From positions 62,001 to 126,000 of the forward strand of contig NZ_JACHNY010000002.1 in NCBI RefSeq assembly GCF_014199625.1: a DNA stretch of 64,000 nt. Reading direction: 5' to 3'. How positions within the stretch are numbered: position 1 is the stretch's first letter; every line of letters begins with the position of its first letter. A program made the position numbers and the translations under genes. A model generated the notes under the pieces. It made no database searches. It saw nothing but the letters and a program-made list of their open reading frames with translations, and was not told the origin of the DNA. This DNA comes from Sphingomonas abaci (GTDB taxonomy: Bacteria; Pseudomonadota; Alphaproteobacteria; Sphingomonadales; Sphingomonadaceae). Below are positions 44,168 through 55,770 of the stretch, in pieces.

Positions 44168-46840
44168 TCAGATGGCGGTGGGCGGCGTCCGCACCACCAG
44201 GGTGGGCGGGAACGACAGGCTGAACCGCGCGCCGCCGCCGTCCGTGCGGTTGGCGGCCTCTATGCCGATCCCCATCGCCTCGGCAAAGGCCTTGACGATC
44301 GCCAGTCCCAAGCCCGTGCCGCCGATCGCGCGGTCGCCGCCCTCGAAGCGGCGGAACGTCTCGAACACCTCCGCCTCGCGGCCGGGCGGCAGGCCGGGAC
44401 CCTGGTCGAGGATCGACAGGCAGAGCCGACCGAACCGGTGCGTCCCTTCGATCACGATCGGCGTGCCGGGGTCGCCATAGCGGCCGGCATTGTCGAGCAG
44501 GTTGAGCAGGCAATGATGGAGCAGATGCGGGTCGGCGCGGACCAGCGGCAGGTCGGGCGGCACGTCGAGCCGCAGGGCATGGCCCTCCAGCGCGCGGCGG
44601 GCGTCATGGGCCGCGCCCGCCACCGCGTCGCCGAGGTCGATCGCGTCGATCTGGAGCTTCAGCGCACCCGCCTCCACCCGCGCCATGTCGAGCAGGTTGG
44701 CGACGAACCGGTTGAGGCGCAGCGCCTCGCTCTCGACGGTCGCGAGCAGGGGATCGTCATGGCGGTGGCGCAGTTCGGCGGTGGCGGCCAGCACCGCGGT
44801 GAGCGGCGTGCGCAGATCGTGGCTGACCGAGGAGAGCAGCGCGCCGCGCAGCCGGTCGCGGGTACGGATCGCCTCCAGCTCCCGCATCTCGCCCTCCAGC
44901 CTGTAACGTTCGAGGACCAGGGCGGCCTGGTCGAGCAGGCTGACCAGAAGCGGCATCCGGTCCGGCCGGACGGGCACGCCCGCCTGCGGGTCGGACAGCC
45001 CCAGCACCGCCAGCACCCGTTCGCCCGCGACCAGGGGCAGGAACAGCCATTCGGAGGCGGCGAGCGTGCCCGATCCCTTGCCGGCGGCGGCGCGCGTGTC
45101 ATGCGCCCAGGTGGCGGCGGCCAGGTCCATCGTGTCGAGCCGGTAGTCGCTGTCGCTCGCGGCCTGCACGACCATGCCGCGTCCGTCGGCCGGCGCGAGC
45201 AGCACGGTGCGCCCGTCGAAGAGCCGCGCGATTTCCGCGCAGATCGCCCGCCGCACCGGCTCGACCGCGCCGAGCGCGGTCAGCTCGCGCAGGAAGCCGG
45301 CCAGTGTCGCATTGGCGTTGGCGCTGGCGGCGGCCAGATCGGCCTGGGCGCGAACGCGCGCGGTCAACTGGCTGGTGACGATGGCGACGCCCATCAGCAC
45401 CAGCACGGAGACGACATTCTCCGGATTGCTGATCGACAGCGTGCCGGTCGGGGGCAGGAAGAAGAAGTTGTAGGCCAGGCACGAGGCGAGCCCGGCATAT
45501 AGGCCGGTGCGCAAACCGAACAGGCTCGCCGCCGCCATCACCGGCAGCAGGTAGAGCAGGGCGATGTTGCCGAGCGCCAGCACCTGGAACAGCAGCGTGC
45601 CCAGCGCGGTGACGGCGGCCACCATCAGCGTCGCCCAGCCATAGCCTGCGCGCGAGCCCCATGACCCGGTCCACCCGCCCCGCACCGGACGGGGCCCGCG
45701 CGGCGTCTCGGGAAGCGGCAGCACATGGACGGCCACGCCGGGCAGCTCCCGCACGAGCCGGTCGACCACCGATCCGTGCAGCAGCTCGAACCAGCGGCTG
45801 CGCACCGACTTGCCGACGATCAATTGGGTGGCGTGCGCCTCGACCAGATGCGCCTTCAACCCCTCCACGACCTGCACGGCCGGCACGGTGGCGATCCGCC
45901 CGCCCAGGCGGGTGGCGAGATTGAGCGTCGCGGCGAGGCGGCGGTGATCCTCCGCGCTGAACGCCTGCTGGCGCGGCGTTTCGATGAACAGGGCGGTCCA
46001 GGGCGCGTGGAGCGCATCGGCAAGCCGCTTGGCGGAGCGGACCAGCCCTTCGGCTCCGGGCAGCTCGTTGATCGCCGCCACGATCCGCTCGCTGCCGGCC
46101 CAGGTGCCGCCGACGCCAAGCGCGCGGACATGGTCCAGCATCTGCGCGTCGACCGCCTGCGCGGCGCGGCGCAGCGCCAGTTCGCGCAAGGCCGACAGGT
46201 TGGACTTGGAGAAGAAATGGCCGAGTGCGCGGGTCGCCTCTTCGGGCAGATAGACCTTGCCGGCCTTCAGCCGCTCGATCAGTTCGTCGGGCGGGATGTC
46301 GACCACCTCGATCTCGGCCGCCTCCAGCACCCGGTCGGGCACCGTCTCGCGGACGCGGACGCGGGTGAAGCTGGCGACGACGTCGTTGAGGCTCTCGACA
46401 TGCTGGATGTTGACGGTCGAATAGACGTCGATCCCGGCGGCCAGCATTTCCTCGACATCCTGGTAGCGTTTGGGATGGCGGCTGCCGGGCGCATTGGTGT
46501 GCGCCAGCTCGTCGACCAGCACCAGCCGGGGATGGCGAGCAAGGATTGCGTCCAGGTCCATCTCGTGCAGCATGTGCGCATCATGCGCGACCGCGCGGCG
46601 GGGCACGATCTCCTGGCCCCGGGTCAGCGCCTCGGTCTCGGCGCGGCCATGCGTCTCGACGACGCCGATCACCACGTCGACGCCGTCGCGCCGCCGGGCC
46701 GCGCCTTCCGACAGCATCTCAAACGTCTTGCCGACGCCGGGGGCCGCGCCCAGGAAAATCTTCAGCCGGCCGCGCCCCTCCGCCTGGGCCTGGCGGAGGA
46801 GCGCGTCGGGATCGGGGCGGGCGGGGGCGCCGTCCGGCAT
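44168..46840 (-). CDS. kdpD: Sensor histidine kinase KdpD
   Basis: An 890-residue sensor of potassium limitation. Order: KdpD domain with Walker A GAAPGVGKTFEML and LVDELAHTNAPGSRHPKRYQDVEE, a USP-like domain, four closely spaced membrane segments (~400-500, YGWATLMVAAVTALGTLLF onward), a GAF-like region, HisKA with SSVSHDLRTPLTAVLA and an HATPase with DQGPGLP and GGTGLGLAIVKA. Length and order match KdpD. ATG 46840 is four bases past the kdpC stop; sensor and regulator are therefore expressed with the pump. Confidence 0.95.
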   Translation of the reverse strand: MPDGAPARPDPDALLRQAQAEGRGRLKIFLGAAPGVGKTFEMLSEGAARRRDGVDVVIGVVETHGRAETEALTRGQEIVPRRAVAHDAHMLHEMDLDAILARHPRLVLVDELAHTNAPGSRHPKRYQDVEEMLAAGIDVYSTVNIQHVESLNDVVASFTRVRVRETVPDRVLEAAEIEVVDIPPDELIERLKAGKVYLPEEATRALGHFFSKSNLSALRELALRRAAQAVDAQMLDHVRALGVGGTWAGSERIVAAINELPGAEGLVRSAKRLADALHAPWTALFIETPRQQAFSAEDHRRLAATLNLATRLGGRIATVPAVQVVEGLKAHLVEAHATQLIVGKSVRSRWFELLHGSVVDRLVRELPGVAVHVLPLPETPRGPRPVRGGWTGSWGSRAGYGWATLMVAAVTALGTLLFQVLALGNIALLYLLPVMAAASLFGLRTGLYAGLASCLAYNFFFLPPTGTLSISNPENVVSVLVLMGVAIVTSQLTARVRAQADLAAASANANATLAGFLRELTALGAVEPVRRAICAEIARLFDGRTVLLAPADGRGMVVQAASDSDYRLDTMDLAAATWAHDTRAAAGKGSGTLAASEWLFLPLVAGERVLAVLGLSDPQAGVPVRPDRMPLLVSLLDQAALVLERYRLEGEMRELEAIRTRDRLRGALLSSVSHDLRTPLTAVLAATAELRHRHDDPLLATVESEALRLNRFVANLLDMARVEAGALKLQIDAIDLGDAVAGAAHDARRALEGHALRLDVPPDLPLVRADPHLLHHCLLNLLDNAGRYGDPGTPIVIEGTHRFGRLCLSILDQGPGLPPGREAEVFETFRRFEGGDRAIGGTGLGLAIVKAFAEAMGIGIEAANRTDGGGARFSLSFPPTLVVRTPPTAI

Positions 46841-46844
46841 CCGC

Positions 46845-47420
46845 TCAGCGGCGGCCCGTGGCGTCGAGCGCGCGGTTGAGCGCCAGCACGTTGACGCGCG
46901 GATCGCCGAGTAGCGGCCGCACCGTGATCGACGCCACCAGCGCCTGGACTCGGTCGAGCGGCAATCCGCGCAGGCGCGCGATACGCGGCGCCTGGGCCAG
47001 CGCCGCCGTCGGCGACAGATCGGGGTCAAGGCCGGAGCCGCTCGCCGTCACCAGGTCGGCGGGCAGGGGCCCGCTGATCCCGGCGGCGCGAGCGGCGGCG
47101 ACATCCGCCGTCACCCGGTCCGCCAGGACCCGCGAGGTCGGGCCCAGATTGGAGCCGGACGAGGCCATGCCGTCATAGCCCTTGCCCGCCGCCGAGGGGC
47201 GGGTGCGGAAGTAGCGTTCGCCGGTGAAAGCCTGTCCGACCACGGTCGAGCCGATCGCCTGGCCGGACGCATCGCGCACCAGGCTGCCATTGGCCTGGAC
47301 GGGGAACAGCAGTTGGCCGAGGCCCGTCATCGCCAGCGGATAGGCGATGCCGAGCAAAGCGGCGAACAGCAGCGCCAGCACGATCGCCGGCCGGAGTGCG
47401 GAGGTGAAATCCTTGCCCAT
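46845..47420 (-). CDS. kdpC: Potassium-transporting ATPase KdpC subunit
   Basis: A 191-residue single-pass inner-membrane subunit of the KdpFABC pump that aids ATP binding and complex assembly. One N-terminal helix (IVLALLFAALLGIAYPLAMTG) is followed by a periplasmic domain with VGQAFTGERYFRTRPSAAG and SGSNLGPTS, then DPDLSPTAALAQAPRIA and NVLALNRALD. Motifs and length are typical. It lies 11 bases after kdpB and four bases before kdpD. Confidence 0.97.
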   Translation of the reverse strand: MGKDFTSALRPAIVLALLFAALLGIAYPLAMTGLGQLLFPVQANGSLVRDASGQAIGSTVVGQAFTGERYFRTRPSAAGKGYDGMASSGSNLGPTSRVLADRVTADVAAARAAGISGPLPADLVTASGSGLDPDLSPTAALAQAPRIARLRGLPLDRVQALVASITVRPLLGDPRVNVLALNRALDATGRR

Positions 47421-47431
47421 CAGATGTGTCC

Positions 47432-49468
<2,037 letters not shown>

Positions 49469-49482
49469 TTTGGGCCCCCTGG

Positions 49483-51186
49483 TCAGAAGATATGCCCGCC
49501 GAGCATCGCGAGATGGTCGGCGATGGGACCGAGCGCGAGGCTCGGCAGGAAGGTGAGGCCGCCCAGGATCAGGATGATCCCGACCAGCAAGCCCACCCAC
49601 AGCCCGCCCGTGGTCGGGAAGGAGCCGGCGCTTTCCGGCACCTGACGCTTGGCGGCGAGCGACCCGGCGATCGCCAGCATCGGCACGATCACGAAGAAGC
49701 GGCCGATCCACATCGCCACCCCCAGCAGCCCGTCGTAGAAGGGCGTGCTCGCGGTCAGCCCGGCGAATGCGGAACCGTTGTTGGCCACCGCCGAGGTGAA
49801 GGCATAGAGGATTTCCGAGAACCCGTGCGGCCCCTTGTTGAGCGGCCCGGCCAACCCGGCGGGCAGGACCGAGGCGAGAGCGGTCATACCCAGGATGACG
49901 AGCGGCAGCACGGCGATCGCCAGCACCGCCAGCTTCACCTCGCGCGCCTCGATCTTCTTGCCGACATATTCGGGCGTGCGGCCGACCATCAGCCCGGCGA
50001 CGAACACCGCAAGGATCGCGAACAGCAGGAAGCCGTAGATGCCGGCTCCCACGCCGCCGATCACGACCTCGCCGAGTTGCATGTTGAACAGCGGGACCAG
50101 GCCGCCCAGCGCGGTGAAGCTGTCGTGCATCGCATTGACCGCGCCGCAGGAGGCGGCGGTGGTGACGGCGGCGAACAGCGCCGACCCGGCGATGCCGAAG
50201 CGGACCTCCTTGCCCTCCATATTGCCGCCCGCGACGCCGAGCTGGTGCAGGATCGGATTGCCAGCGGCTTCCGCCCCGTAGGCGACGGCCGTGCCGACCA
50301 GGAACAGGATCAGCATCGCCGCCAGGATCGCCCAGCCCTGGCGCGGATTGCCCACCGCCTTGCCGAAGGTCCAGGTCAGGCCGGTGCCGATCAGGAAGAT
50401 CGACAGCATCTGCAGCAGGTTGGTCAGCGCGGTCGGGTTCTCGAACGGGTGCGCGCTGTTGGCGTTGAAGAAGCCGCCACCATTGGTGCCGAGCATCTTG
50501 ATGGCCTCCTGGCTGGCGACCGGGCCGAGCGCCAGCGTCTGGCGCGCGCCCTCCAGCGTCTGCACCGACACGCTGCCGGCCAGCGTCTGCGGCACGCCCT
50601 GCGCGATCAGCACCAGCGTGTAGACGATGCAGATCGGCAGCAGCAGATAGAGGGTGATGCGGGTAATGTCGGCCCAGAAATTGCCGACCGTCTTCGCCTG
50701 CGCCCGGCCGAAGCCGCGGAACAGCGCGAAGGCGAGGGCGATGCCGGTCGCCGCCGACAGGAAGTTGTGGATGGTCAACGCCAGCATCTGGCTGAGGTTC
50801 GACATGGTCGACTCGCCGGCATAGCTTTGCCAGTTGGTGTTGGCGGTGAAGCTGATCGCGGTGTTGAAGGCCAGATGCTCGCCCACCGCCGGCAGGCCGG
50901 TCGGGTTGAGCGGCAGCACCGCCTGCAATCGCAGCAGCGCATAGGTCAGGATCATCAGCACCGCGTTGAAGATCAGCATATGCACCGCATAGCGGCGCCA
51001 GCCCTGCTCCTTCGCGGGATCGATGCCGGCGGCGGCATAGAAGCCGCGTTCTACCGGCGCGAGGATCAGGTGGAGCGGCGTACGCCGCCCCTCGTAGAGC
51101 GCGAAGAGCCACAGGCCCATCGGCTTGGCGGTCGCGACCAGGATCGCGACGAAGGCCAGGATCAGGAACCAGCCCTGCATGGTCAT
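49483..51186 (-). CDS. kdpA: Potassium-transporting ATPase KdpA subunit
   Basis: A 567-residue channel-like subunit, with four pore repeats homologous to K+ channels. Segments such as [17 protein letters not shown] and [20 protein letters not shown] are the characteristic KdpA selectivity regions, with further ones at [17 protein letters not shown] and [15 protein letters not shown]. Start is ATG 51186 with GGGAG upstream. KdpA binds K+ with high affinity and passes it to KdpB. Confidence 0.97.
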   Translation of the reverse strand: MTMQGWFLILAFVAILVATAKPMGLWLFALYEGRRTPLHLILAPVERGFYAAAGIDPAKEQGWRRYAVHMLIFNAVLMILTYALLRLQAVLPLNPTGLPAVGEHLAFNTAISFTANTNWQSYAGESTMSNLSQMLALTIHNFLSAATGIALAFALFRGFGRAQAKTVGNFWADITRITLYLLLPICIVYTLVLIAQGVPQTLAGSVSVQTLEGARQTLALGPVASQEAIKMLGTNGGGFFNANSAHPFENPTALTNLLQMLSIFLIGTGLTWTFGKAVGNPRQGWAILAAMLILFLVGTAVAYGAEAAGNPILHQLGVAGGNMEGKEVRFGIAGSALFAAVTTAASCGAVNAMHDSFTALGGLVPLFNMQLGEVVIGGVGAGIYGFLLFAILAVFVAGLMVGRTPEYVGKKIEAREVKLAVLAIAVLPLVILGMTALASVLPAGLAGPLNKGPHGFSEILYAFTSAVANNGSAFAGLTASTPFYDGLLGVAMWIGRFFVIVPMLAIAGSLAAKRQVPESAGSFPTTGGLWVGLLVGIILILGGLTFLPSLALGPIADHLAMLGGHIF

Positions 51187-51200
51187 GGGAACCGCTCCCT

Positions 51201-51290
51201 TCAGAAGCGTTCGGGGCGGATCAGCACCGCCACCAGATAGAGGAGGAGGCCGAGCGCGGTCAGCGCCGCCAGCCAGAGGTCGAGGGTCAT
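51201..51290 (-). CDS. kdpF: KdpF, 29-residue subunit of the Kdp complex
   Basis: ATG 51290 to TGA 51201 encodes a single hydrophobic helix ending [15 protein letters not shown]. The RPERF end is the usual KdpF C terminus, and the gene lies directly before kdpA (14 bases), as in other species. KdpF stabilises the KdpABC complex in the inner membrane. It is below the size that default gene callers report. Confidence 0.93.
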   Translation of the reverse strand: MTLDLWLAALTALGLLLYLVAVLIRPERF

Positions 51291-51304
51291 GGCCGCATCG
51301 CTCC

Positions 51305-51388
51305 TCAGGCGTGATCGCACAGGCGGACATAGGCGAGCGTCAGCGCCGCCAGCCCCGCCATGATCGCGACCCAGATCAGGTCCTGCAT
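51305..51388 (-). CDS. 27-residue membrane peptide upstream of kdpF
   Basis: ATG 51388 to TGA 51305. The peptide is one predicted helix ([20 protein letters not shown]) ending VRLCDHA. GGGAGAG lies seven bases before the ATG, so it is likely translated. It sits 14 bases before kdpF, in the position of a further small Kdp-associated subunit. I recognise the arrangement from other alphaproteobacteria but no function has been assigned to such peptides to my knowledge. Confidence 0.7.
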   Translation of the reverse strand: MQDLIWVAIMAGLAALTLAYVRLCDHA

Positions 51389-51407
51389 GGTTGCTCTCCC
51401 TTTGAGG

Positions 51408-52271
51408 TCAGAAGGCGGCGGTCAGCGTGGCGAGCAACGTGCCGCCGGCGATGTTGCCGGTGCCGTCCTGCCCCTTGCTGAAGCTCGGCCGCAGATAGGC
51501 CGCGTCCCGGTTCGAGATGTCGGTGCCGACATAGGCGAGACCCAGCGTCAGCCGCCGGACCGCGATGTCCGCGCCCAGCGACCAGTCCCAATAGCGGCCC
51601 GTCGGCGAAACGGCGGTGGCATTCGGCCCCAGGCCGTCCTGGCCCCGACTGTGACCGATATGCGCCTTGGCGGTGATCGGCGTGCCGGCGATTGCGACCG
51701 CGCCGTCGCCCCAGAGATAGAGATTGTCGGCCTTCGCGCCCGGTCGGCTATAGGTGCCGGCGGCGGCCTCCGCGCCGTTCGCATACCATTTGCCGATCGC
51801 CTGCTGGCGCGGCGCATAGGCGACCCCGGCGGTCAGGGTGGCAGGACCGGTGGTGCCAGTCAGCCTGACATAGGGTTCGGCGAAGTCAGTCTTCGGAGCG
51901 CCGCCCGGATACATGTACCAAGTCAGGCCGACGTCGAGCGTCGCGTTGCTGGCCAGCGCGGTCTTGAAGCCGCCGATCAGGTCCAGCTCCATGTTCGCGC
52001 CGCCGAACGTGCCCCAACCGGCGAGGTTCGATGCCCAGGTGCCGACATAGAGGCCGCTGTCGTGCGTGATCGTCAGCCCCGCCTGCACCGCCATCTGCCG
52101 GTCGCTCTGCGATACGCCCCGAAAGCGATAGTCGGACACGATCGCCGCCGACCCGCTGACGCTGATCGCGGGGGGCGGGGCGGTAGTGGGAGCGTCGGTG
52201 GTGGTCTGCGCCCCCGCAGCCGTCGCCAGGGTCGCCGCGGCGATCGCCACCGCGCAAGAAAGTCGTTTCAT
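51408..52271 (-). CDS. TorF-family putative outer-membrane porin
   Basis: A 287-residue beta-barrel protein with a signal peptide (MKRLSCAVAIAAATLATAAG-A). The mature part starts SGSAAIVSDYRFRGVSQSDRQMAVQAG, the Gcw_chp/TorF signature, and ends in the barrel-terminal phenylalanine. It precedes the 27-residue peptide by 19 bases and is first gene of the kdp run. The place suggests a porin that raises outer-membrane permeability when potassium is scarce; that is inference. A start four codons earlier is possible. Confidence 0.86.
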   Translation of the reverse strand: MKRLSCAVAIAAATLATAAGAQTTTDAPTTAPPPAISVSGSAAIVSDYRFRGVSQSDRQMAVQAGLTITHDSGLYVGTWASNLAGWGTFGGANMELDLIGGFKTALASNATLDVGLTWYMYPGGAPKTDFAEPYVRLTGTTGPATLTAGVAYAPRQQAIGKWYANGAEAAAGTYSRPGAKADNLYLWGDGAVAIAGTPITAKAHIGHSRGQDGLGPNATAVSPTGRYWDWSLGADIAVRRLTLGLAYVGTDISNRDAAYLRPSFSKGQDGTGNIAGGTLLATLTAAF

Positions 52272-52399
52272 GACAGGCCCCAAAGGGCGACGCGCGGTGC
52301 GCCGCCTTCATCAAGGCCGGGCAATTAGGCCCGCTGGGCGTAGCAATGCGAGAGCGATTCCGGGGAAGCGCATAGTGCTGGCATATAGTGCCCGCTTGG

Positions 52400-52918
52400 T
52401 CAGGCGGCGGGCAGCGACGCCGACAAGCGGCGTATCAGCGCGTCCTGCCGCGCCGCCTCCGCCGCCGCGTCGCGCTGCAATCCGGTGAGGGCCGGATAGT
52501 CGGGGGCGAGCGTCGCGGCGCGGTCCGCGCCCTGCACCTCCGCCGCGCTGGCGATGGCGGTGGCCTGCGCGCGCCAGTCGTCGAGCTGCGCCAGCGCCGT
52601 CTGCGCGTCCAGCCACGCCTCGCTGCCCACGGGGGCCCCGCGCGCGGCGGCGGCGGCGCGCTCGGCCTTCGCGGCGTCGCGATCGAAGCCGGCGCGCACC
52701 GTCTGCAACTGCGCCGTCTGGGTCGCGATCATCCGGTCGAGCGCCGGGTCGGCTTGCATCGGCGCGGGCGGCGGCGTGGCCGGCTCCTCGAACCCACGCG
52801 TCTCCACCGCGCGCCTGGCGAGCGACGGATAGCCGGCGTCGCGATCGCCAGCGCAGGCGGCGAGCGCCAGGGGCAGGAGGACAGCGGGCAGGGCGGCGGC
52901 GCGGGCGAGCGGGTTCAT
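52400..52918 (-). CDS. Predicted lipoprotein of unknown function
   Basis: A 172-residue protein with a lipoprotein signal peptide: hydrophobic stretch then LALAAC as lipobox (Cys at ~22). The mature part is Ala/Arg/Asp-rich with heptad-like spacing (~60-165), suggesting helices or a coiled coil. No known domain is recognised. It is transcribed away from tRNA-Arg; its 5' region overlaps the tRNA promoter zone in a divergent layout. Confidence 0.7.
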   Translation of the reverse strand: MNPLARAAALPAVLLPLALAACAGDRDAGYPSLARRAVETRGFEEPATPPPAPMQADPALDRMIATQTAQLQTVRAGFDRDAAKAERAAAAARGAPVGSEAWLDAQTALAQLDDWRAQATAIASAAEVQGADRAATLAPDYPALTGLQRDAAAEAARQDALIRRLSASLPAA

Positions 52919-52958
52919 GTCCCAGCCGTAGAAGCGCTGATTTTTTGACGCAACGCCC

Positions 52959-52986
52959 TTGCGCGCCCGACGAACCCTGCTAAGAG
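52959..52986 (+). promoter_or_regulatory. Promoter of tRNA-Arg
   Basis: TTGCGC (52959-52964), a 16-base spacer, then TAAGAG (52981-52986) followed by CGC. The tRNA starts 14 bases after the -10-like block. The same elements with the same spacing precede the tRNA-Lys pair. Confidence 0.65.
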
Positions 52987-53000
52987 CGCAACTCCAATGC

Positions 53001-53077
53001 GCGCCCGTAGCTCAGCTGGATAGAGCATCAGACTACGAATCTGAGGGTCGGACGTTCGAATCGTTCCGGGCGCGCCA
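53001..53077 (+). tRNA. tRNA-Arg(ACG)
   Basis: A 77-base gene including encoded CCA. Acceptor GCGCCCG/CGGGCGC, D-arm GCTC/GAGC, anticodon stem TCAGA/TCTGA with loop CTACGAA (anticodon ACG, read as ICG after deamination), T-arm with TTCGAAT. Normal length and fold. Confidence 0.97.
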
Positions 53078-53097
53078 CTTTACCACATCGTTGCAGA

Positions 53098-53508
53098 TCA
53101 TTTGCTGGTCCGGGTTCGCCGGTCAGCCAGCCACTGGTCGATCGCTGCCGCCAGCGCCACCGCGACGGCATAGGTCAGCACATCCCAGACCGAGAATACC
53201 CGGCCGAGCAGCAATGCGCCCAGGCCGGTTCGCCGCGCCGCATCCAGGACGGGTGCGTGATAGAGTTGCGACAGTTCGGTCGCGGTCGTCACGATGGCGG
53301 CGACGATACCGCCGCGAACCGGTTTCCACGTCGGAAGCCCGGTGGACACGATCCAGTAGATCATCATCGCCCACAGGACCGAGCCGCCATGTTTCACGAT
53401 GGCGGGCGGCAAGCCGAGTGGTAGCTTGCGAATGGCGAGACCGGCCGCCAGCGTCCCCGCGACCAGCAGGGCAGACCGCGCCCGCGAACGAGGATGCCGC
53501 CTAGCCAC
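53098..53508 (-). CDS. DUF2809-type membrane protein
   Basis: A 136-residue inner-membrane protein with about four hydrophobic segments, including VLWAMMIYWIVSTGLPTW, IVAAIVTTATELSQLY and VWDVLTYAVAVALAAAIDQW. The pattern matches DUF2809 (YjgA-like small membrane proteins), whose role is unknown. GTG 53508 was chosen because it lies within eight bases of the upstream kinase stop; no clear ribosome site is visible, and a methionine further upstream inside the kinase gene is possible. It probably shares the transcript of the two-component pair. Confidence 0.72.
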   Translation of the reverse strand: MARRHPRSRARSALLVAGTLAAGLAIRKLPLGLPPAIVKHGGSVLWAMMIYWIVSTGLPTWKPVRGGIVAAIVTTATELSQLYHAPVLDAARRTGLGALLLGRVFSVWDVLTYAVAVALAAAIDQWLADRRTRTSK

Positions 53509-55054
53509 AGCGCGACACCGGCAGCGCGATCCGGAAGGTCGCCCCGCCGCCGGCATTGGGCGCGAGCGCGATGGTGCCGCCCTGCGCCTCCAGCAGCGAG
53601 CGCGCGATCGGCAGGCCCAGGCCGGTCCCGCCCTCGGTGCGGCGGCTGGTGAAAAAGGGATCGAACACGCGCGCCCGGTCGCCCGGCGGGATGCCCGGGC
53701 CGTCGTCGCCGACGGTCAGGATCACCACGTCCCGATTGTCCTCGCCCGTGATCCGCATCCGGGTCGCGCCGGCCTGACGGCTGTTGTCGACCAAGCTCGA
53801 CAGCACCGCCTCGACCGCTCCCTGCGGCAGTGCGACGCGCGGCAGGTGGTCGGGCATGTCGCTTTCGATGACGATGCCGGCCTGCGCGTCCGCGATCCGC
53901 CGCACGGCGTCGTGCAGGTCGGCCGTCACCCCCTCGGCGCTCTCCTCCATATCGGCGCGGGCGAGATCGAGCAGCCGGCTGACCAGCTGTGTCAGTCGCG
54001 CGCCATCGGCGGCGATGTTGGCGAGAAAGCGGTCGCGGTCGGCCGGAGGCATGTCGGGATGGTCCTGCAACAGCTCGACCGCGCCACGGATGCCGGCCAG
54101 TGGCGTCTTGAACTCGTGGCTCACGGCATGGGCGAAGTCGCGCAGGTAGCGCGAGCGACGCGCGATCGCGGCGGCCATGCTGCCGAAGTCGCGGTAGAGC
54201 GCCTGGATCTCGATCGCGGCGGTGGTCGGCGCGTCGGGCACGGTGCCGCCGCCACCGGCGACCGCGCGCGTGGCGACGCCGAGCGCCTCGACCGGCCGGA
54301 CGATGCCACGCGACAGCAGGCCGCTCAGCACCACCAGCGTGCTGAAGATCAGGACGATACCGAACGCGATCTTGCCCCGGTCGTCGTAGAGCCCCGCGAG
54401 CAGCGTGCGAGGGGGATGCGAAAGGAGCAGCGCCCCCACCACCCGGCCATCGGCCACGATCGGGACGGCTAGATCGATGCGCAGGCCGGCGGACCGGCTC
54501 AGCCATGCGAAGCCGCTCAGATGTCGATAGGCCGGATCGCGGCGCAGGACGATGCCGGGCTGCCCGCCAAGGGCCGTGCGCACCTCCGCCAGGTCACCGG
54601 TCCGGCGCCCCGCCTGCCGCCCGGTGAGCAGCATCCCCTGGCGATCGAGCAGCAGCAGATCGGCTCCGGTCGCGGCGGCGGTGACGCGCAGGATGGGCGC
54701 GAGGCGCTTGGCCCAGTCGCGCGTGCCCGCGTCCGGCCGGTGGGCGGTCGCGATGGGGGCGGGGCGAACCGGCAGGATCGGCGTCGCGCGGAGGTCGATC
54801 GAGGGTGAACGGACGCGCGGCGCGACGATCGCGCCGCCCTGGTGCCAGGCCAGCGCGGCGGCCCCCGACAGGGCGGCGCCCTGCGCGATCAACTCGGCCT
54901 CGGTCTGCCGCACCAGCGCATTCTCGTAGACGCGCAGGAACAGCGCGCCGAATCCCGGCAGCGCGGCGACGAAGGTGAAAGTCAGGAGCAGGATTGTGCG
55001 CAGGCGCAACCGGGGCCAGTGCCGCCGGACGACGCGCTTGAACGATTCGATCAT
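53501..55054 (-). CDS. Membrane-bound sensor histidine kinase
   Basis: A 517-residue kinase. Segment TILLLTFTFVAALPGFGALFL (~20-40) anchors the N terminus, a periplasmic domain of ~220 residues follows, and a second helix (FGIVLIFSTLVVLSGLL) leads into HAMP. HisKA has FAHAVSHEFKTPLAGIRG with His313, and the HATPase has GDDGPGIPPGDRARVFDPFF and GTGLGLPIARS. The ATG overlaps the stop of the regulator (ATGA), so they form one operon with a cognate pair. The periplasmic region has no domain I recognise; the pair resembles CreBC-like systems in layout only. Confidence 0.9.
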   Translation of the reverse strand: MIESFKRVVRRHWPRLRLRTILLLTFTFVAALPGFGALFLRVYENALVRQTEAELIAQGAALSGAAALAWHQGGAIVAPRVRSPSIDLRATPILPVRPAPIATAHRPDAGTRDWAKRLAPILRVTAAATGADLLLLDRQGMLLTGRQAGRRTGDLAEVRTALGGQPGIVLRRDPAYRHLSGFAWLSRSAGLRIDLAVPIVADGRVVGALLLSHPPRTLLAGLYDDRGKIAFGIVLIFSTLVVLSGLLSRGIVRPVEALGVATRAVAGGGGTVPDAPTTAAIEIQALYRDFGSMAAAIARRSRYLRDFAHAVSHEFKTPLAGIRGAVELLQDHPDMPPADRDRFLANIAADGARLTQLVSRLLDLARADMEESAEGVTADLHDAVRRIADAQAGIVIESDMPDHLPRVALPQGAVEAVLSSLVDNSRQAGATRMRITGEDNRDVVILTVGDDGPGIPPGDRARVFDPFFTSRRTEGGTGLGLPIARSLLEAQGGTIALAPNAGGGATFRIALPVSRCG

Positions 55055-55752
55055 GTCGCGCCGCAGGCGCCCAGGCGATAGCCGATGCCGGCGCGCGTCT
55101 CGATCACGTCCGCCGCGCCGAGGCGGGCGAACTTGGCGCGCAGGTTGCGGACATGGCTGTCGATCGTGCGGTCGGTGATCGCGAAGCCGGGCCCGTGCAG
55201 CCGGTCGATGATCGCATCGCGGCTGAACACCTTGGCCGGCATCGTCGCCAGCGTGCGCAAGATGCCGAACTCGGTCACGGTCAGCGCCACCGGCTGGCCC
55301 GCCCAATGCGCCTGCCATCCTTCGGTATCGAGCGACAATCGCCCGCAACGCAACGGGCCGGTGGCGGCCTCCGCGACCAGTGGCGGCCGACCCGCGACGC
55401 GGCGCAGGATCGCCATCACCCGCGCCACCACCTCGCGCGGGGAGAAGGGTTTGGTGACATAATCGTCCGCGCCCAATTCGATGCCGAGCACGCGGTCGAG
55501 TTCGTCGTCGCGGCTCGACAGGAACAGGATCGGCACGTCGCTGGTCGCGCGCAACCGGCGGCAGACCGCGATCCCGTCCATGCGCGGCATGTTGATGTCG
55601 AGGATGATCAGGTCGGGCGCGGACGCCGCCGCCGCCAGCGTCGCCTCGCCATCGCCGGCTTCGATCGTATCGAGCCCGGCCTTAGCGAGCGCGAAGACCA
55701 GTAGCTGGCGGATATGGGGGTCGTCATCGGCGACCAGGATCGTGCGCGGCAT
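55051..55752 (-). CDS. OmpR-family response regulator
   Basis: A 233-residue regulator. Receiver: ILVADDDPHIRQLLVFAL, phospho-acceptor in IILDINMPRMDGIAV, GADDYVTKPFSPREVVAR. DNA-binding winged helix: VALTVTEFGILRTLATMPAKV and DRTIDSHVRNLRAKF. It precedes its kinase with an ATGA overlap. ATG 55752 (MPRTILVADDD) was used as the receiver start; ATGs six codons upstream (55770/55767) are possible, with AGG directly before them. The promoter should be in the divergent spacer shared with the hydrolase gene. Confidence 0.9.
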   Translation of the reverse strand: MPRTILVADDDPHIRQLLVFALAKAGLDTIEAGDGEATLAAAASAPDLIILDINMPRMDGIAVCRRLRATSDVPILFLSSRDDELDRVLGIELGADDYVTKPFSPREVVARVMAILRRVAGRPPLVAEAATGPLRCGRLSLDTEGWQAHWAGQPVALTVTEFGILRTLATMPAKVFSRDAIIDRLHGPGFAITDRTIDSHVRNLRAKFARLGAADVIETRAGIGYRLGACGAT

Positions 55753-55770
55753 GGGGCAGGGGATCATCAT

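Noticed and set aside
49469..51112. N-terminal extension of kdpB by ~550 residues
   Set aside because: This stretch is an alternate frame of kdpA. The GTG at 49468 with AGGGGG gives a normal KdpB length and start.
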